64,000 nt of DNA, from assembly GCF_964355755.1 (NCBI RefSeq), contig NC_092671.1, forward strand, positions 1,523,501 to 1,587,500, in the 5' to 3' direction. The notes under the pieces were generated by a model, which saw only the letters and a list, made by a program, of their open reading frames with translations, had not been told where the DNA came from and did not search any database. Shown here in pieces: positions 1-11,566 of the stretch. How positions within the stretch are numbered: position 1 is the stretch's first letter; every line of letters starts with the position of its first letter. The translations under genes were made by a program, and so were the position numbers. This DNA is from Antedon mediterranea. Its lineage: Eukaryota; Echinodermata; Crinoidea; Comatulida; Antedonidae.

Positions 1-230
1 TACATAGGCCTAGGCCTAGTAGGCTATCGTCACCTCGTTTGCTAGGCCTGAGTAGGCTTAGCTACAGTAACTAACTAACGTAACGGCAACCTGCTTCTGC
101 CTAGTTTTCAAGTCATTTTAGCATGATGTTATACTAAATATGATGAAAAGATTTGTTCATTATGGCGCTTCGATAAAATTTCATTTGTAAACGTTTACGT
201 AATTGGAATAGTATTTATTTATACAGTAGT

Positions 231-540
231 TATACGCACGATCGCCGTACCCCAAGCGCAAGCCCTTTTTTTGGTGTGGTGGCCACATGGTGTACGGTAT
301 TCGACTAGTATATTCTCCAGGTGATTATAGCATGGACCTAGCGTACAAACTTCTCAGATACATAGATACTAATCGAATACGATTTTCCGTGAAAACGTGC
401 GCCCTCTCGAAATGATCGAGCGAGGCTAGCGCCCACACACGTGCGTGTTTACACACACGGTCATGCACTCGATGTTGCGGCGAAACTCATGAATAACAAG
501 TTAGAAAGAACTTGTTGAGGCTGGGCGCGGCCGAGCCTAG
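231..540 (+). promoter_or_regulatory. CpG-rich patch ending in a splice donor, possible promoter and 5' UTR exon
   Basis: Roughly 25 or more CpGs fall in about 300 bases, far above the rest of the window. An E-box CACGTG lies at 438-443. The patch ends CCGAGCCTAG followed by GTAAGA at 541, a near-perfect plus-strand donor. Every ATG in it hits a stop within about ten codons, so if it is an exon it is untranslated. No partner exon was recognised downstream. Confidence 0.3.
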
Positions 541-639
541 GTAAGAAAAAACCTAAATAAAGGACGCCGTTGTAGATATTACAAAATATATTATTACAAT
601 GATATTGATTACAATTTAAAAAAAACATTGTTTTGATGA

Positions 640-755
640 AATATAGGGTGCGTCTTATACATCGACGATATAAAAAATACCGATATTTTACTCTCAGTTA
701 GGGGGTGCGTCTTATACACAGGTGCGACGTATACACCGAAATATACGGTATATAT
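640..755. mobile_element. DNA transposon end with repeated GTGCGTCTTATAC motif
   Basis: GTGCGTCTTATAC occurs twice (about 650 and 706), followed by the diverged GTGCGACGTATACACCG and then ATATACGGTATAT. Repeats of this kind sit at the termini of some pogo/Tigger-like elements in marine invertebrates. I assign that family from memory of the motif only. The partner end was not found and may lie before base 1. Confidence 0.35.
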
Positions 756-1591
756 TTAAAATTCAATATTTATACCTGAATTCAGTTTCTAATAGTATTA
801 ACTTTTGCCATGGAGATGGTGGCCTAGAGATTATAATGCCATTATCACTAATTAGTTAAAAAGCTTATTATACTATACTGTTTTTGATGATCTGTATACA
901 TTAATATTCTGGACAGAAATATTGCTGCATGAGCCTGTATCGCATCATTGCAAAACCTGAGTATAATTTGTGCAAAAGCATGATCTTACCAATTTATATT
1001 TCTTTCGGCAAAGCTAAAAGATAAAAATAGCTGAAGGGAAAAAAAGCTTTAATCTTAAAACAACATGAAGTAATGATTTCACTAATGTTAATTACATCGG
1101 GAAAGTAAATGTTACTGTCGTCGGCAGGCTCACTTCACTATCAATTGTCAATTGCAGCTACTTCAACCACGGCGGCGGCTAATTCATCCATTCTTCAACC
1201 TTGACTTTTATACATCTGAAGTACTCACATGATTGTTGATATTCTTTCTTAAAGAATACAATAACAAATTAAATTTATAATCTTCAATAGTTAATTATTC
1301 CATGGACAAATGTTCATTTGTCTTTGATTGTGCACCTAATTGTTGTCTTTCTGTTATTGTTGTTTCAAGTGGCTATCTTAACATTCACATATTACAAACT
1401 AATTGCAATGGTCATCTGCTTCATTTGCATCTTCAAATTGATGTAATATATTTGTCAATTTCATGACTCATTTTAGCCATTCACCTCACTTTAATTAGTG
1501 TCTATTGTCTAGCAAGAATTAATTATCTGACTTCAACTTTGTTAAATTTATTTCAAAAACATTCAGATAAGTATTAATAGGAGCAGTAGTA

Positions 1592-1713
1592 GCCACAACA
1601 AAAAAAGTGGTGCGGTTTTCTTTAAGAAAAGGGAACAATCTCTGTTTAAGCCACTGGGTTGTTAAAGGCCTCTTTCAAAAAGTGAAATAAACCGTACTGG
1701 TGGCTACAGCCCT
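1592..1713. mobile_element. Short inverted-repeat element (hAT-like MITE?)
   Basis: The left end reads CAGTAGTAGCCACA and the right end TGGTGGCTACAGCCCTG, giving inverted GTAGCCAC termini over about 120 bp. AATAG occurs just outside both ends. GTAGCCACAAAAAAGG recurs alone at 20364. The termini resemble hAT ends (CAG...CTG), but no clear 8-bp duplication is visible. Confidence 0.35.
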
Positions 1714-1977
1714 GAATAGTAGTCAAAACAAGTATAAGGGTTGAGAATGTCTCAATGTCTTTTGTTGATATTCGCCATGCAAACCTTTAAACAATGATGC
1801 AGTAATAATGTAGTATTTTATTTTAAACATTTATTAAATAATAAAGTATGATACAAGCCTTTACTTCTGTAAATTTAGAAGTAAACAGTTTATTGCTACT
1901 TTGCTATTAAATTAAAAGGTATTATACCGAACATAAATTAAATTCTCTCTCTAAATCAATAATAGTTTAATACAAAC

Positions 1978-2075
1978 CACTTTCTCTTCCCCACTTTTCT
2001 TTTCCCCCACTTTTCCTTTCCTGCTTTTTTTGCTTTTTCTTTTTCTCCTTTCCTCGCTTTTTCCTCTCCCTTATA
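1978..2075 (+). repeat. Polypyrimidine tract
   Basis: About 95 bases of almost pure C/T (TTTCTCTTCCCCACTTTTC and similar), with only a few A or G interruptions. Such tracts can form triplex DNA and are common in animal intergenic DNA. Confidence 0.8.
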
Positions 2076-3589
2076 TAAAAAACCTTACATTAGATGTTTG
2101 TAAAATGAGAATCAGTTAAGTCTAAGTACAGTAATGGAAAATACTGTGACGTAGCTTGTTGTGACGTATTACGTTATTTAAAGAATCTGGAAATACTCTG
2201 GCATTAACCTTTGTCTCCCCTGACAATTGAGATAGTACACATCTTACTAAGAAGTCAACTACAAACAAGGCTTTGTTTACTAACAACAAAAATGTATTTC
2301 TTGAGAATTTCTTTCAAATTTTGCTTACTTCATTGTATTATTTATGATATTCTCTACACAAGTAAAATAAAAGAAAAGTAGCTAAAGGAAACTTTTTGTT
2401 TTAATAATTAAAAAAGTAATGGGTGTTTGTGGGTGGGGGAATGACATGTTACAGTTTGGCATAACCTACAGTAGGTTTGACAAGCTGGAAAATTCATGGA
2501 CACTACTACTGGAAAAGAAACCCATTAATAACTTAGCGTACATGCCTGATTTGTAAAAAAAAAAGTAAAATATTTAGTGCCAATAATTTGTTGCAATGGT
2601 AATTATTAATTTACTGTACCCAGCGTGTATATTTTATATCTCATGATATTAACTTAATATTTAAATAACTTTCAAATTAAATACAATTTACAATTGCCAA
2701 AAGTAATTATTATTTGCATTTTCTCTTCCCTTCTCTGTCTTTCAATCTTTCTCTTCCCATTAATTTACATGAGGATCCTATACACCAGAGGGTGACTTTT
2801 AAATAATTACCGTACCATGCATTTAACAATAGTACACATTAGTCCTCAAGGTAACCTCAATATGGTTTGACAGTTGTATTACAGAAGAAGCTTTACAAAT
2901 ATATTCATAAGCCTCTATAGTAGCAGTTCCTTCAGTAGCTTATACTACTGTATTTACTATCTACTAAATATGTTATTTATTGAAATATTTTAGCATTATA
3001 CCCTGCCTGGATATTTATTACTTCTCTTTAATTTATTGAACAATTTGCTCTTTGTAGCCTGACGTCTCCCACTCTTTCACATCTTGACTCTGTACACCTA
3101 CCTATTCATTTCAATGTATCCCTTGCTATTCACTGGTATTCTTGATTTATTAGTACATTTAGTAGAAAAGAAAAAATCTGTTTTGCACAATCAGCTCTTT
3201 GTATGCTGATGTTTCCTGCTTCGTTTCATTTATGTACCATGTTGAAATTATTCTACTGCAGTTACTGCAGTAACTACATTTTTTGTTACTTTTTAACCTT
3301 GTTTATGCAAGTGTTTAGCAAATTGTTTTCTGGGAATTATTATCATACACACTGTTTATTGCAGTGACTGCCTCATAAACTTCTACATTGAAACAACATT
3401 ATATTATTGCAGTAAAAATGTAAAGTTACTGCGGTAACTGCAGTACATATGTTTTGACATAGCCTATGATCATATCTTATGGCATGAGAAGAATGATGAT
3501 GCTAACAATCTCAATTGTCATTGACAGAAATGATGACAAGAACATTAATTAAAAATGGTGAGGATGGTAGAAATGGTGACAATGTCAAT

Positions 3590-3885
3590 TATGGTGACAC
3601 TGACAATGATGGTCACAATGACAATGATGGTCACAATGACAATGATTGTCACAATGACAATGATGGTCACAATGACAATGATGGTCACAATGACAATGAT
3701 GGTCACAATGACAATGATGGTCACAATGACAATGATGGTCACAGTGACAATGATGGTCACAGTGACAATGATGGTCACACTGACAATGATGGTCACAGTG
3801 ACAATGATGGTCACAGTGACAATGATGGTCACACTGACAATGATGGTCACACTGACAATGATGGTCACACTGACAATGTCCACTA
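3590..3885 (+). repeat. 18-bp minisatellite, about 16 copies
   Basis: The unit is GACAATGATGGTCACAVT, where the sixteenth base varies among A, G and C. Sub-variants cluster: AAT at the left, AGT and ACT at the right. The period is a multiple of three, so open frames of 111-130 codons appear on both strands (HNDNDG repeats). They are not genes. Confidence 0.95.
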
Positions 3886-6484
3886 CATAATGTATAAATT
3901 GCCCTAATTTTATTCAGTATGTTGCTGTAATGCTTAATCTCACTCTTAAGTTTCATGAACATTATTTAGTTCTCTAGGGCTGTCATACTAAATAAAAATA
4001 CCAAAGTAAACACTGTATGTGCAGGCGATGTCTTTAAATCTGCCCATTGCATACTTAACTATATTTAATGTAGTGATACGTTTTACCTGGGGTACTAACT
4101 GCTGAGCTAATAGTAGATGGGCTTTAGGCAAACAGCTGCACTTGAATAGAACCTCCACTGGAAGCATGTCTTCTGACAGAAATAGGTTATGCCTAATATA
4201 ATAGTGTCAGATATAAAGAATATTGAAAATGTTTACTGCATCTCTCATCTCTCTCCATGGTTCATGCATTTATTTTTCCAGTGAGGATTTAAAGGAGTTA
4301 CTATGGATTAAAACTAATAAATAATATAGCCCCAGGGTTGAGGAGGGAGAGATGTATTTCTGATACACATCTGTTCAAAAAATTCAGCCTAATATATATT
4401 TAAACAAATCAAATACATTGTGGGAGGGTGGTAGAAGTATATATTTTACCATTTGTAGACAAGTTGTATTATGACATCTGTGGTTAAGCAGTTTCTTTTA
4501 AATTTGCAGTTGACATGTTTTGACATTTTGTGGTTATGTTTACATTTGCAGGTATATATTTATACATTTGTGGTAATTTTTACATTTATGGAGAATGTTT
4601 TGGCTACATGGGGATGTATAGGGAGAGGGGCTTATTAGTACATGCATGGAGGTCCTGCATGGTACATACTCTTCATCCCAACCTCTGTAATCCGTCACTG
4701 ACTGTAACATTATTTCTAACATGTAGTAATCTCATACATACAAGTGTGAATATAAGAAATCAAAGAGCACCGTAAGAACTTAGGAGGATTTATTTTGCGT
4801 GTCTAAGTAATGATTTTGACATTTAATATTACACATAAATTATCTTATCAAGTGACTAGTATTGTAACAGATTGAACGGTCATTGCCGTGACAATAACTT
4901 ACGATGAGAGCTTTTTACATTTTCCACACATTTTACTACATCATTTCATATGACCGTCTTCACAAAACATTCAACAATGTATGCATGAATATCTATGAAT
5001 ATATTTACCTTGTGGTGGAATTCATTATACGAAAAAAATCAATAATTTGGTTTGATGTCTACCGTATATACGAAGTAGGGAATTAAATACTCACGAAAAG
5101 TTCAGAATCACTCTTCTGTGGAGTTAAATGTGCTCTCGCGTTGATGTATGACCTACCTTTGGCTGACTTTTATACGGCTTTCAAATAGTACACGACCAAT
5201 AGTAGTACGTACTTTATTATTAATGATCCTAGCATGTAGTGTTGGTTAAACATAATTAGCAGCTTAGGGAATCATTTGAATCGCTAACCTATGGGTTGAA
5301 CAAAAGGTTATTTTCTTGATGCGCCTTTAATGACCAATTTGATTTCTATTTTCGAAATTATTAATGTCCATTTAAAAAACATTTGTAATTCTTATGTTTA
5401 ATAAAAGCAGAATGCTTTTTGATGATCTATAAATATGGTATTATTTTTGTAATTTCAAGGGTTATTATAATAAATCCATTTAGATTTATTCAGTTTGAAT
5501 CATGAAAGTTTATTCTCTACTTTAATTTTTATTTATTTTTTTATTTTAATCATATTTAATGAGGGTCATCCATCCAGCAGAACAGATACAATACACAAAA
5601 TACAACAAAAACAGAAAAGTAATATTAATCATTCATATTTATCATTTCAATATTGCATAATACATACAATTCAATTTTGTTTACTGTTGATTTGAATGCC
5701 TTATTGATTGATCACTTTATTTCAGAATAAAAATTTCATAACGAACGGAAAATCCCAATAAAACAGAATTTTTTTCAGATTTAGTGTAGAAATTCGAAGA
5801 TCGTACCAGATAGTTCGTAGTACACCTAGCAAGATCATTTTCACTATTCAAAACTCTTATTCTAAAAGCATAGGCACATTTGCGGATGCTCATAAAAAGA
5901 GGGAATTCTTTTTGTGGCAAACATGTTACTAGAATCATCTAAATTGTTACATAAAATATGTCTATAGGTAAGTCACTTCTTTATGTATTTATGTACAAAG
6001 GAACTCTTGAATCAATACTGAAAAAAACCCCACTCTAAATCTGATCAGTTAAAACGACAGCATTGCAGGTGCTAATGTAAAATATCGGATCCATGCAACT
6101 TAACGCATTCAGTCGATACCGTCAAGCAATTCCACCAGACTTTATTAGAACCGTTGACCGTCAAAAATCCATTTCTAGTAGCGAGATTTAATATCGACGG
6201 CCAATCGGTGTTATGTACAAAGTGGCCTGTGGTGATGCAATCTTGAATGAAATTCACCGACTGTTAATGACTCAAAAAACAACAGAAGCCATTCCACAGA
6301 ACAAAGAGAAATAGTGCATGAATATTCATGAATAGCTCATGAATATTCATGTTAATTAACACTACATACGAAATGAGGATTGTTTAATCACTTTGGCATA
6401 ATTTAAGTTTTTATTAGATTAATTATTCATACTCAATATTTGGTCCAATCCATTTTGTGAGTTAGGAATATTCATAATAGTAAA
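3886..6484. other. AT-rich non-coding DNA
   Basis: Open frames of 60-81 codons (for example minus 5938-5717 and minus 6257-6072) resemble no family and lack paired splice sites. The only structure noted is the candidate micro-palindrome at 4638. Confidence 0.55.
4638..4668. mobile_element. Possible fourth micro-palindrome insertion
   Basis: CATGGAGGTCCTGCATG (4645-4661) is a 17-bp near-palindrome with one mismatch. It lies between GTACATG and GTACATA, direct repeats matching at 6 of 7 bases. The CATGGAGG start matches the copy at 58314, but the shorter core and imperfect repeat make this tentative. Confidence 0.3.
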
Positions 6485-6590
6485 GTAAAGTATATAGGTT
6501 TGTGCTACACCATGTGAATCAAAGTCACTCACAGTAGATGATGTGCTACACCATGTGAATCAAAGTCACTCACAGTAGATGATGTCTTGA
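6485..6590 (+). repeat. 42-bp tandem duplication
   Basis: TGTGCTACACCATGTGAATC... runs at 6499 and again at 6541, and the two copies appear identical. A recent duplication next to the SINE head below. Confidence 0.85.
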
Positions 6591-6616
6591 AGTTTCTGTG
6601 GTACTATTGTATAACT

Positions 6617-6700
6617 GGGGGAACTGTGGCACAGTAGGTAAAGCATTGCACTCCAAATCTAAAAGGGGTGAGTGTGGGTTCAAGTTCTGATCCTGTCGCT
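6617..6700 (+). mobile_element. tRNA-derived SINE head
   Basis: TGGCACAGTAGG fits the RNA polymerase III A box and GGTTCAAGTTC the B box, at tRNA-like spacing. The anticodon loop CTCCAAA resembles tRNA-Trp(CCA), but the anticodon stem does not pair, so this is not a functional tRNA. About 450 bp downstream (7150-7215), CCGCTTAGAAACATTGTATT and a TTATTA run look like a LINE-type tail. The two may bound one long SINE, which I cannot confirm. Confidence 0.6.
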
Positions 6701-7149
6701 GTAGAGTTGAGTCCTTGATTTTTATTACTGCCTCCTAGTTGAAGTACAACAACCGCAAAGTACAGACCTCCTCAACTATTTCATCTTCTTTAGGAATTAC
6801 ATATACTTCAAACTTGTTTTTCTTTGCCATACACCCTTTGTAAAATGTTTAACTGTAAATAGTGATAATGATAAAGCTATGGTGCTGTACCAACATTTGC
6901 AGTGAGGACGCTTCCTTCTCCTTTTTCCTTTATGATTTTATTCTTCCCTTCTCACTCTCCCTTCCCAACATCCTGTATTTTCCTTTACATAGTTTAATTC
7001 ACAATCATATCCTCATGTAATGTTTAATAAATGTTACAATATAAAGTTGCTAGACTGGAGGGTTGGTTTTGAAATGGGTATTCAGTAGAACCTATTACCC
7101 TCTGCTTTTCTTGTCATTTTTTGGTTATCTTGGACATTTTACAGATCAT

Positions 7150-7215
7150 TTTTGTGTGTGAACCGCTTAGAAACATTGTATTAGGACTAAGACTACCATT
7201 CTTATTAATATTATT
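7150..7215 (+). mobile_element. LINE/SINE-like 3' tail
   Basis: ACCGCTTAGAAACATTGTAT, then GGACTAAG, then TTATTAATATTATTATT. This arrangement is typical of the tails of tRNA-SINEs and their partner LINEs in marine invertebrates. Confidence 0.35.
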
Positions 7216-7869
7216 ATTTACTGTAGTTTCCGTTTATCTTTGAAATGACTTCTAGTTGATCATTTCTTAATCAGTTATATTATGAAGCAATAACATCTAC
7301 TCATGTCAAAATTGATGAAAATGAATAATTCAGTAAACGTAATTATCATATCAAGGTCAGAGTTTGCTTTTTCAGACTTAATCTAAATTTATAATCAACT
7401 ACTCAACTATTAATTGGAATAATATTAATTGTCTTTTATTTAGAACCTTGATTTGCTTTTCTATTGTACCTACCAGACACTATAGTTATCAATTTATTTA
7501 TTATGAAAACATTACAATCAATATTGGCTGGTTTAACAGAGGGCCTGTTTCTGCTGCATAGAAAATAACCGGTTAAAATCGGTGTGAATAAATTAAAATC
7601 AGTGTGAATAAATTAACTCCATTTTCTTGGCAGCAGAAACAGGACACATTTGTGGTAACCGGTTAAAAGGCAGCGCAAAATAACCGGTTAAAAACACCAA
7701 TTTAAATCGGTGTTAGAACGCCGTTTAACCGGTTATCGCTGAGCAATTCTTAGCTGCAACACGAAATAACGGTTATTTGATTGACAGTTGTGACCCCGGG
7801 TCAGATACCGTCGCATACGATGTGTGTTTTCCTCGTGGTTTTGACAGTCGAACGAAGAAGTGAACATGT

Positions 7870-8051
7870 ATGTGGATGAATGAAATCACAAGATATGTTA
7901 TTCAGTTGTGGGGGGAGAGAAAGTACGGGGAAGGATGGCAGGGAATAGAAAAGAATCACAGATAATAAATAAGAGCATTTTTGCGAAAGTAAAAGAGGAG
8001 TTTGGGGTGGAGTTCCGGGGACTACCCAAGCTAAACAATTTGAGGCGTTAG
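7870..8051 (+). pseudogene. Myb/SANT-like DNA-binding domain remnant, frameshifted
   Basis: The frame from ATG 7870 reads MWMNEITRYVIQLWGERK and stops at 7963. The next frame (ATG 7935) reads MAGNRKESQIINKSIFAKVKEEF... to TAG 8049-8051. Read in order these match the layout of Myb/SANT-like domains (Myb_DNA-bind_4, MSANTD proteins): W-x-x-E-x-TRxLIxLWGE, then a basic GNRK-like turn, then a helix xxIFxKVxEEF. One frameshift separates the halves, so the copy is broken. Such domains occur as the second protein of Harbinger-type transposons and in hosts. A minus-strand frame over the same bases (8139-7801) is a shadow. Confidence 0.5.
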
Positions 8052-8087
8052 TACACGCTCGCGAAGGGTATGGATGGTCCCCTATAT

Positions 8088-8684
8088 AAACACCAAAACG
8101 GAAACAAAAGGAACTCAGAATGTTGCAAATACCTACCAAACGATAGTAGATAATGGTTAATTAATTATGAAAACCCAAATTTTATAGCAAAAATCATCCG
8201 AATTTATGTTATAAACGATGAATTTAGCAACAAAAACTTAATCCAAACGAGCGTATTTATGGCATGCCCTTAGTGCCTTTAATAGGAGAACAATGAACAT
8301 TCTTACTTTGATCGTTTTACATAATAATTTTTTAGAAAAACATCACATCGACCGAAAACAAAGGTAATTAGAGCCTTTGATAATATATTAAATATGATTT
8401 TATTAAGCATAGAAATGTGTTATTATTTATGTTAGTACATAAATATACGAAATAATGTTCAATACTCATTATTTTATTAAAGGCACTATATGCGTGCGAT
8501 ATTCTATGACTTGGATACTCTCGTTTGATTTAAGTTTTTGTGGCTAAACTAATCGTTTTTAACATAAATTCGGACGATTTTTGCTATAAAAGTTGGGTTT
8601 TCATAATTAATTAACAATTATCTACTCTCGTTTGGTAAGTATTGCAACATTCTGAGTCTCGTTTTTGTTTCCGTTTGGTGTTTT
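8088..8684. mobile_element. Foldback element with about 190-bp inverted arms
   Basis: The left arm starts AAACACCAAAACGGAAAC and the right arm ends as its complement, GTTTCCGTTTGGTGTTTT. Arms run about 8088-8285 and 8478-8684 and pair imperfectly, including AACTCAGAATGTTGCAA and AAAATCATCCGAATTTATGT. The loop is about 190 bp. It sits between the Myb-like remnant and the second open segment, so it looks like an insertion into the transposon's gene or intron. Confidence 0.75.
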
Positions 8685-8688
8685 GTAG

Positions 8689-8880
8689 GACCGCGCTCGC
8701 GAAAGACAACAGTCGTTCACGTGGGAAGGGCCGTATGTCATCGCCTTTGTTGAGGATAAAAATTATCCTAGTTTAGGCGATCGGGCGCTGCACGACCCTC
8801 CCCATCATGTTATTGAAGGCGCCATGAGAATTAATTTTATTAGCGATGTAAGTAGGCTTTTGCTCGACGACCACCCATAG
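8689..8880 (+). pseudogene. 63-codon open segment inside the TIR element, possible terminal exon
   Basis: It opens right after an acceptor-like TTTTGTAG and runs 63 codons (DRARERQQSFTWEGPYV...) to TAG 8878-8880. It is GC-richer than its flanks and uses ordinary amino acids, with HVIEGAMRINF in the middle. I do not recognise a domain. It may be the C-terminal exon of the protein whose start is the Myb/SANT-like remnant. Confidence 0.3.
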
Positions 8881-9001
8881 ATTTAACCGGTTATTTCGGA
8901 GCACAAATTGAGCAGAAACGCGGTCTTGTTATTGTTATCTATTTTTAATCTATTTTAAAATAACCGGTTAAATTGCGTTATGCAGCAGAAACAGACCCAG
9001 A

Positions 9002-10814
9002 GAAGATTTGATGATAACCGATGAAAATGCTTTAATATCTATCCACTCTAATTTCATTCTTGACTTTTATAGACAATACAATAAAAATATAAAAGTAATT
9101 TGTATGAGTTAATAGTTTCTTTGTTATATTTACCATGGAAACAGCGAGGATTACATCTTTAGTGTATTGATTGCCATCGTATTTTTATATAGAATCTTCT
9201 CAGACAAAACAAAATATACATTCATAAAGTTAAAGTAGCACGCATCTCTTTTTACAATACTTTGTTATATTTGAATATTAATCAATGTGCTCAAAAGTAT
9301 ATAGAATAAAACTGGTAATTCTCCACATGCTAAATTATAGAATAATAAAATGGAGCTGGATACATCTTTTGTTGTTGTAAAGATGATAAAACTAAGAGTA
9401 TAGGCCTACTGGACAAAATTGTCTACAAAAATAAAGTAGAACGTATATTTTTTAATCATAGTTTTGTTATTAAAAATACTGAATGATAAAAGTAATTTTG
9501 ATACAATCATCAGGTTGTTGTTGTCTTTGTTCTTTATGCAAATTGTAGGATATCAATTTTATTGTACAATATGTAACAAGTAATATATTTTATTGGTCTT
9601 TCTTAACTACATATGTTTTGGTGATAGTCTTAGTAATGAGGCATTTGGTGCTAAGGGGTTATTAGTTGTGTTTTTATATTACAAAATTAGCCTCATAGTT
9701 TTAGCTTCAAATGTTTTTATTGTTTTATAGTAGTTCATATAAAATCTGTTAATTACAATAACAATATGTAGTAATTCTCAGATAATATCATGTTTTTTTT
9801 GTATCATGTCAATGTAATTTAATAGGCCAGAGTATAGTTGAAATAGTTAAAATCAATTTTTGTGGAAACTACTACTAGAGCATTTGATAAATAATACAGA
9901 ATTTGATATTATTTGTTAAATGTTTGCATGGTGAATTAATACAACAAATAAGTTTTGCGATAGTCAGAAGTCAAGTGTGTTCAACCTCGCTTTTTACAAA
10001 AAAAGCTTGTATGACTAGCCCTAATGTAAAACATCTAATTTTATTCTTGCTTTAATATAGTCCCATGGGCCTACATTTTTTAGCTATGCCAATTACTGTA
10101 AATTTGCATAATGCAATTTTAGCAAACTAATTACTGTATTCACTGTGATGATTGTAATGTATGATCACTCATCAGCTTTGTGATTACCCTAATATATTTT
10201 ATTAGATAAAATAAGTATAAATTGTGAAATAGTAAAATATTTTAGAATGATATGTTGACATGTACTGAAATTGAATGGGTAAAAGTTTTATAAATATTTA
10301 AATAACTTGTTTTGTTTTTACAGCGGCAACATTGTCAAGCTGATTTGTAGGAATGGTTCAATGTTTTCTAAAGGTTACTGAACGCTAGAAATTTTGTTTG
10401 TGATAAAGCCCTCATTTTGCTACATTTAGCGCTCAAACACATAATACAAACAATTTGTAATAATACCACACGTCGACGATGTGCTGAACTTAAGTACATT
10501 GTATTTGAGTTTTAACTTATTTACAATTCCCCAATGACTATTTGCGCAAATAAATGACTGTATATTGTTTGCAAAGAGCATTGATTATTAGAGAGCAAAT
10601 AAATGGAAATAAAGAAAGAAAGCTTCTTTTAGATAACTTAAGCAAATTAAGACATTTTAAGTGTTTTGTATACTCTACATTTAGAGCATATTTTTGCTGT
10701 TGATTATGTTACATATCTTTCTTTTTCTGGATTTTCATTCAATCTATTAATAGTTTATACATTTTCTCCCTTGAACTGAAAGCCAATTAACACTTACATT
10801 ATAAATAAAATGAG
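9002..10814. other. AT-rich non-coding DNA
   Basis: I see no coding exon, tandem repeat or inverted repeat here. Confidence 0.55.
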
Positions 10815-10931
10815 AAAGTTCTGTCTACACTATCAAACTATTTGACAAAAAATGTGATGTGGCCAAATAATGATATTGATATGACCAAATATAGTAGTGA
10901 TATGACATCACCATGTCCACATCACATTTTC
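10815..10931 (+). mobile_element. MITE family A, copy 1 (3' truncated)
   Basis: Starts AAAGTTCTGTCTACACTATC, then a GTGATGTGGCCAAATA core, and stops after GTCCACATCACATTTTCC without the second terminal repeat. Family A has AAGCTCTGTCTAC termini next to TA, a GATATGACATCATCATGTCC core and a full length of about 130-150 bp. Confidence 0.75.
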
Positions 10932-11566
10932 CTAAGAAGCAAGAGATTAATTTAATCATGGAGAAATATTAAAATTATTGATGAAGGTGAGAATATCTGG
11001 ATTATATATATTTTAGTTAAAACTACTGTCTATTCTTAAATAACACTTTTTGCAGTTATAGATAAATTAGTTGATTGACTTGCTTGGTTTGTCGTCTTCT
11101 AGATTCATCAAACCAGCTTATATTATCCACAATTTTATGTAGCGGTACATCACAAAGGTTTTAGTCAAAATTAAAGTATATAAAAAGTAACTACCAGTTC
11201 TTGTATCAGACTGTACATATTTTAAGTATGTACTGATATAAGAGATTATTGCAGTTATCGTGTTAATGCAATTTTCTGCTCATATTATGTATAGGAATAA
11301 ATACATTTTGAAATTCAAAGAAAAGATGATATCTCAGTATCTCATGGATAATATATATTGTAAAGGTGTATATTAAATATTGTATTAATAAAATTCTTTC
11401 GAAAAGCAGTGGAAAATGAAAAATTAAAAATTCATCTAAACATTTTCTATTACTGTTTAGTAGGGAGGGAAGGAGGTCTGCCAGTTATGATATAAAAATG
11501 TGCACCCCATTAATGCCCATCTCATTATCTACACCAGACATATTGTGTCTGTCGCATTCACCACTG

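Larger units (their letters stand above)
755..3589. other. AT-rich non-coding DNA
   Basis: Besides the short inverted-repeat element and the polypyrimidine tract listed separately, I see only GTTACTGCAGTAAC-type palindromes near 3250-3450 and no coding exon. Confidence 0.6.
7541..8998. mobile_element. 1.46-kb TIR DNA transposon, PIF/Harbinger-like, with nested foldback
   Basis: The left end is GGGCCTGTTTCTGCTGCATA; the right end, reverse complemented, is GGGTCTGTTTCTGCTGCATA. A 3-bp AGA flanks both sides (7538-7540, 8999-9001), fitting a 3-bp target duplication. The palindrome TAACCGGTTA occurs six times (near 7567, 7655, 7680, 7730, 8883, 8960) and may be transposase-binding sites. The left end has an internal inverted copy of its tip (GGCAGCAGAAACAGGAC, 7630). 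Inside lie a Myb/SANT-like remnant, a foldback and a second open segment. No DDE transposase is visible, so the element is non-autonomous. Family placement rests on the GGGCCTGTT tips and 3-bp duplication only. Confidence 0.7.

Noticed and set aside
3515-3962. Frames of 111-130 codons on both strands, including one rich in His-Cys-Asp
   Set aside because: Shadows of the 18-bp minisatellite, open on both strands at once.
6617-6692. Functional tRNA-Trp gene
   Set aside because: The A and B boxes are present but the anticodon and acceptor stems do not pair. It is better read as a SINE head.
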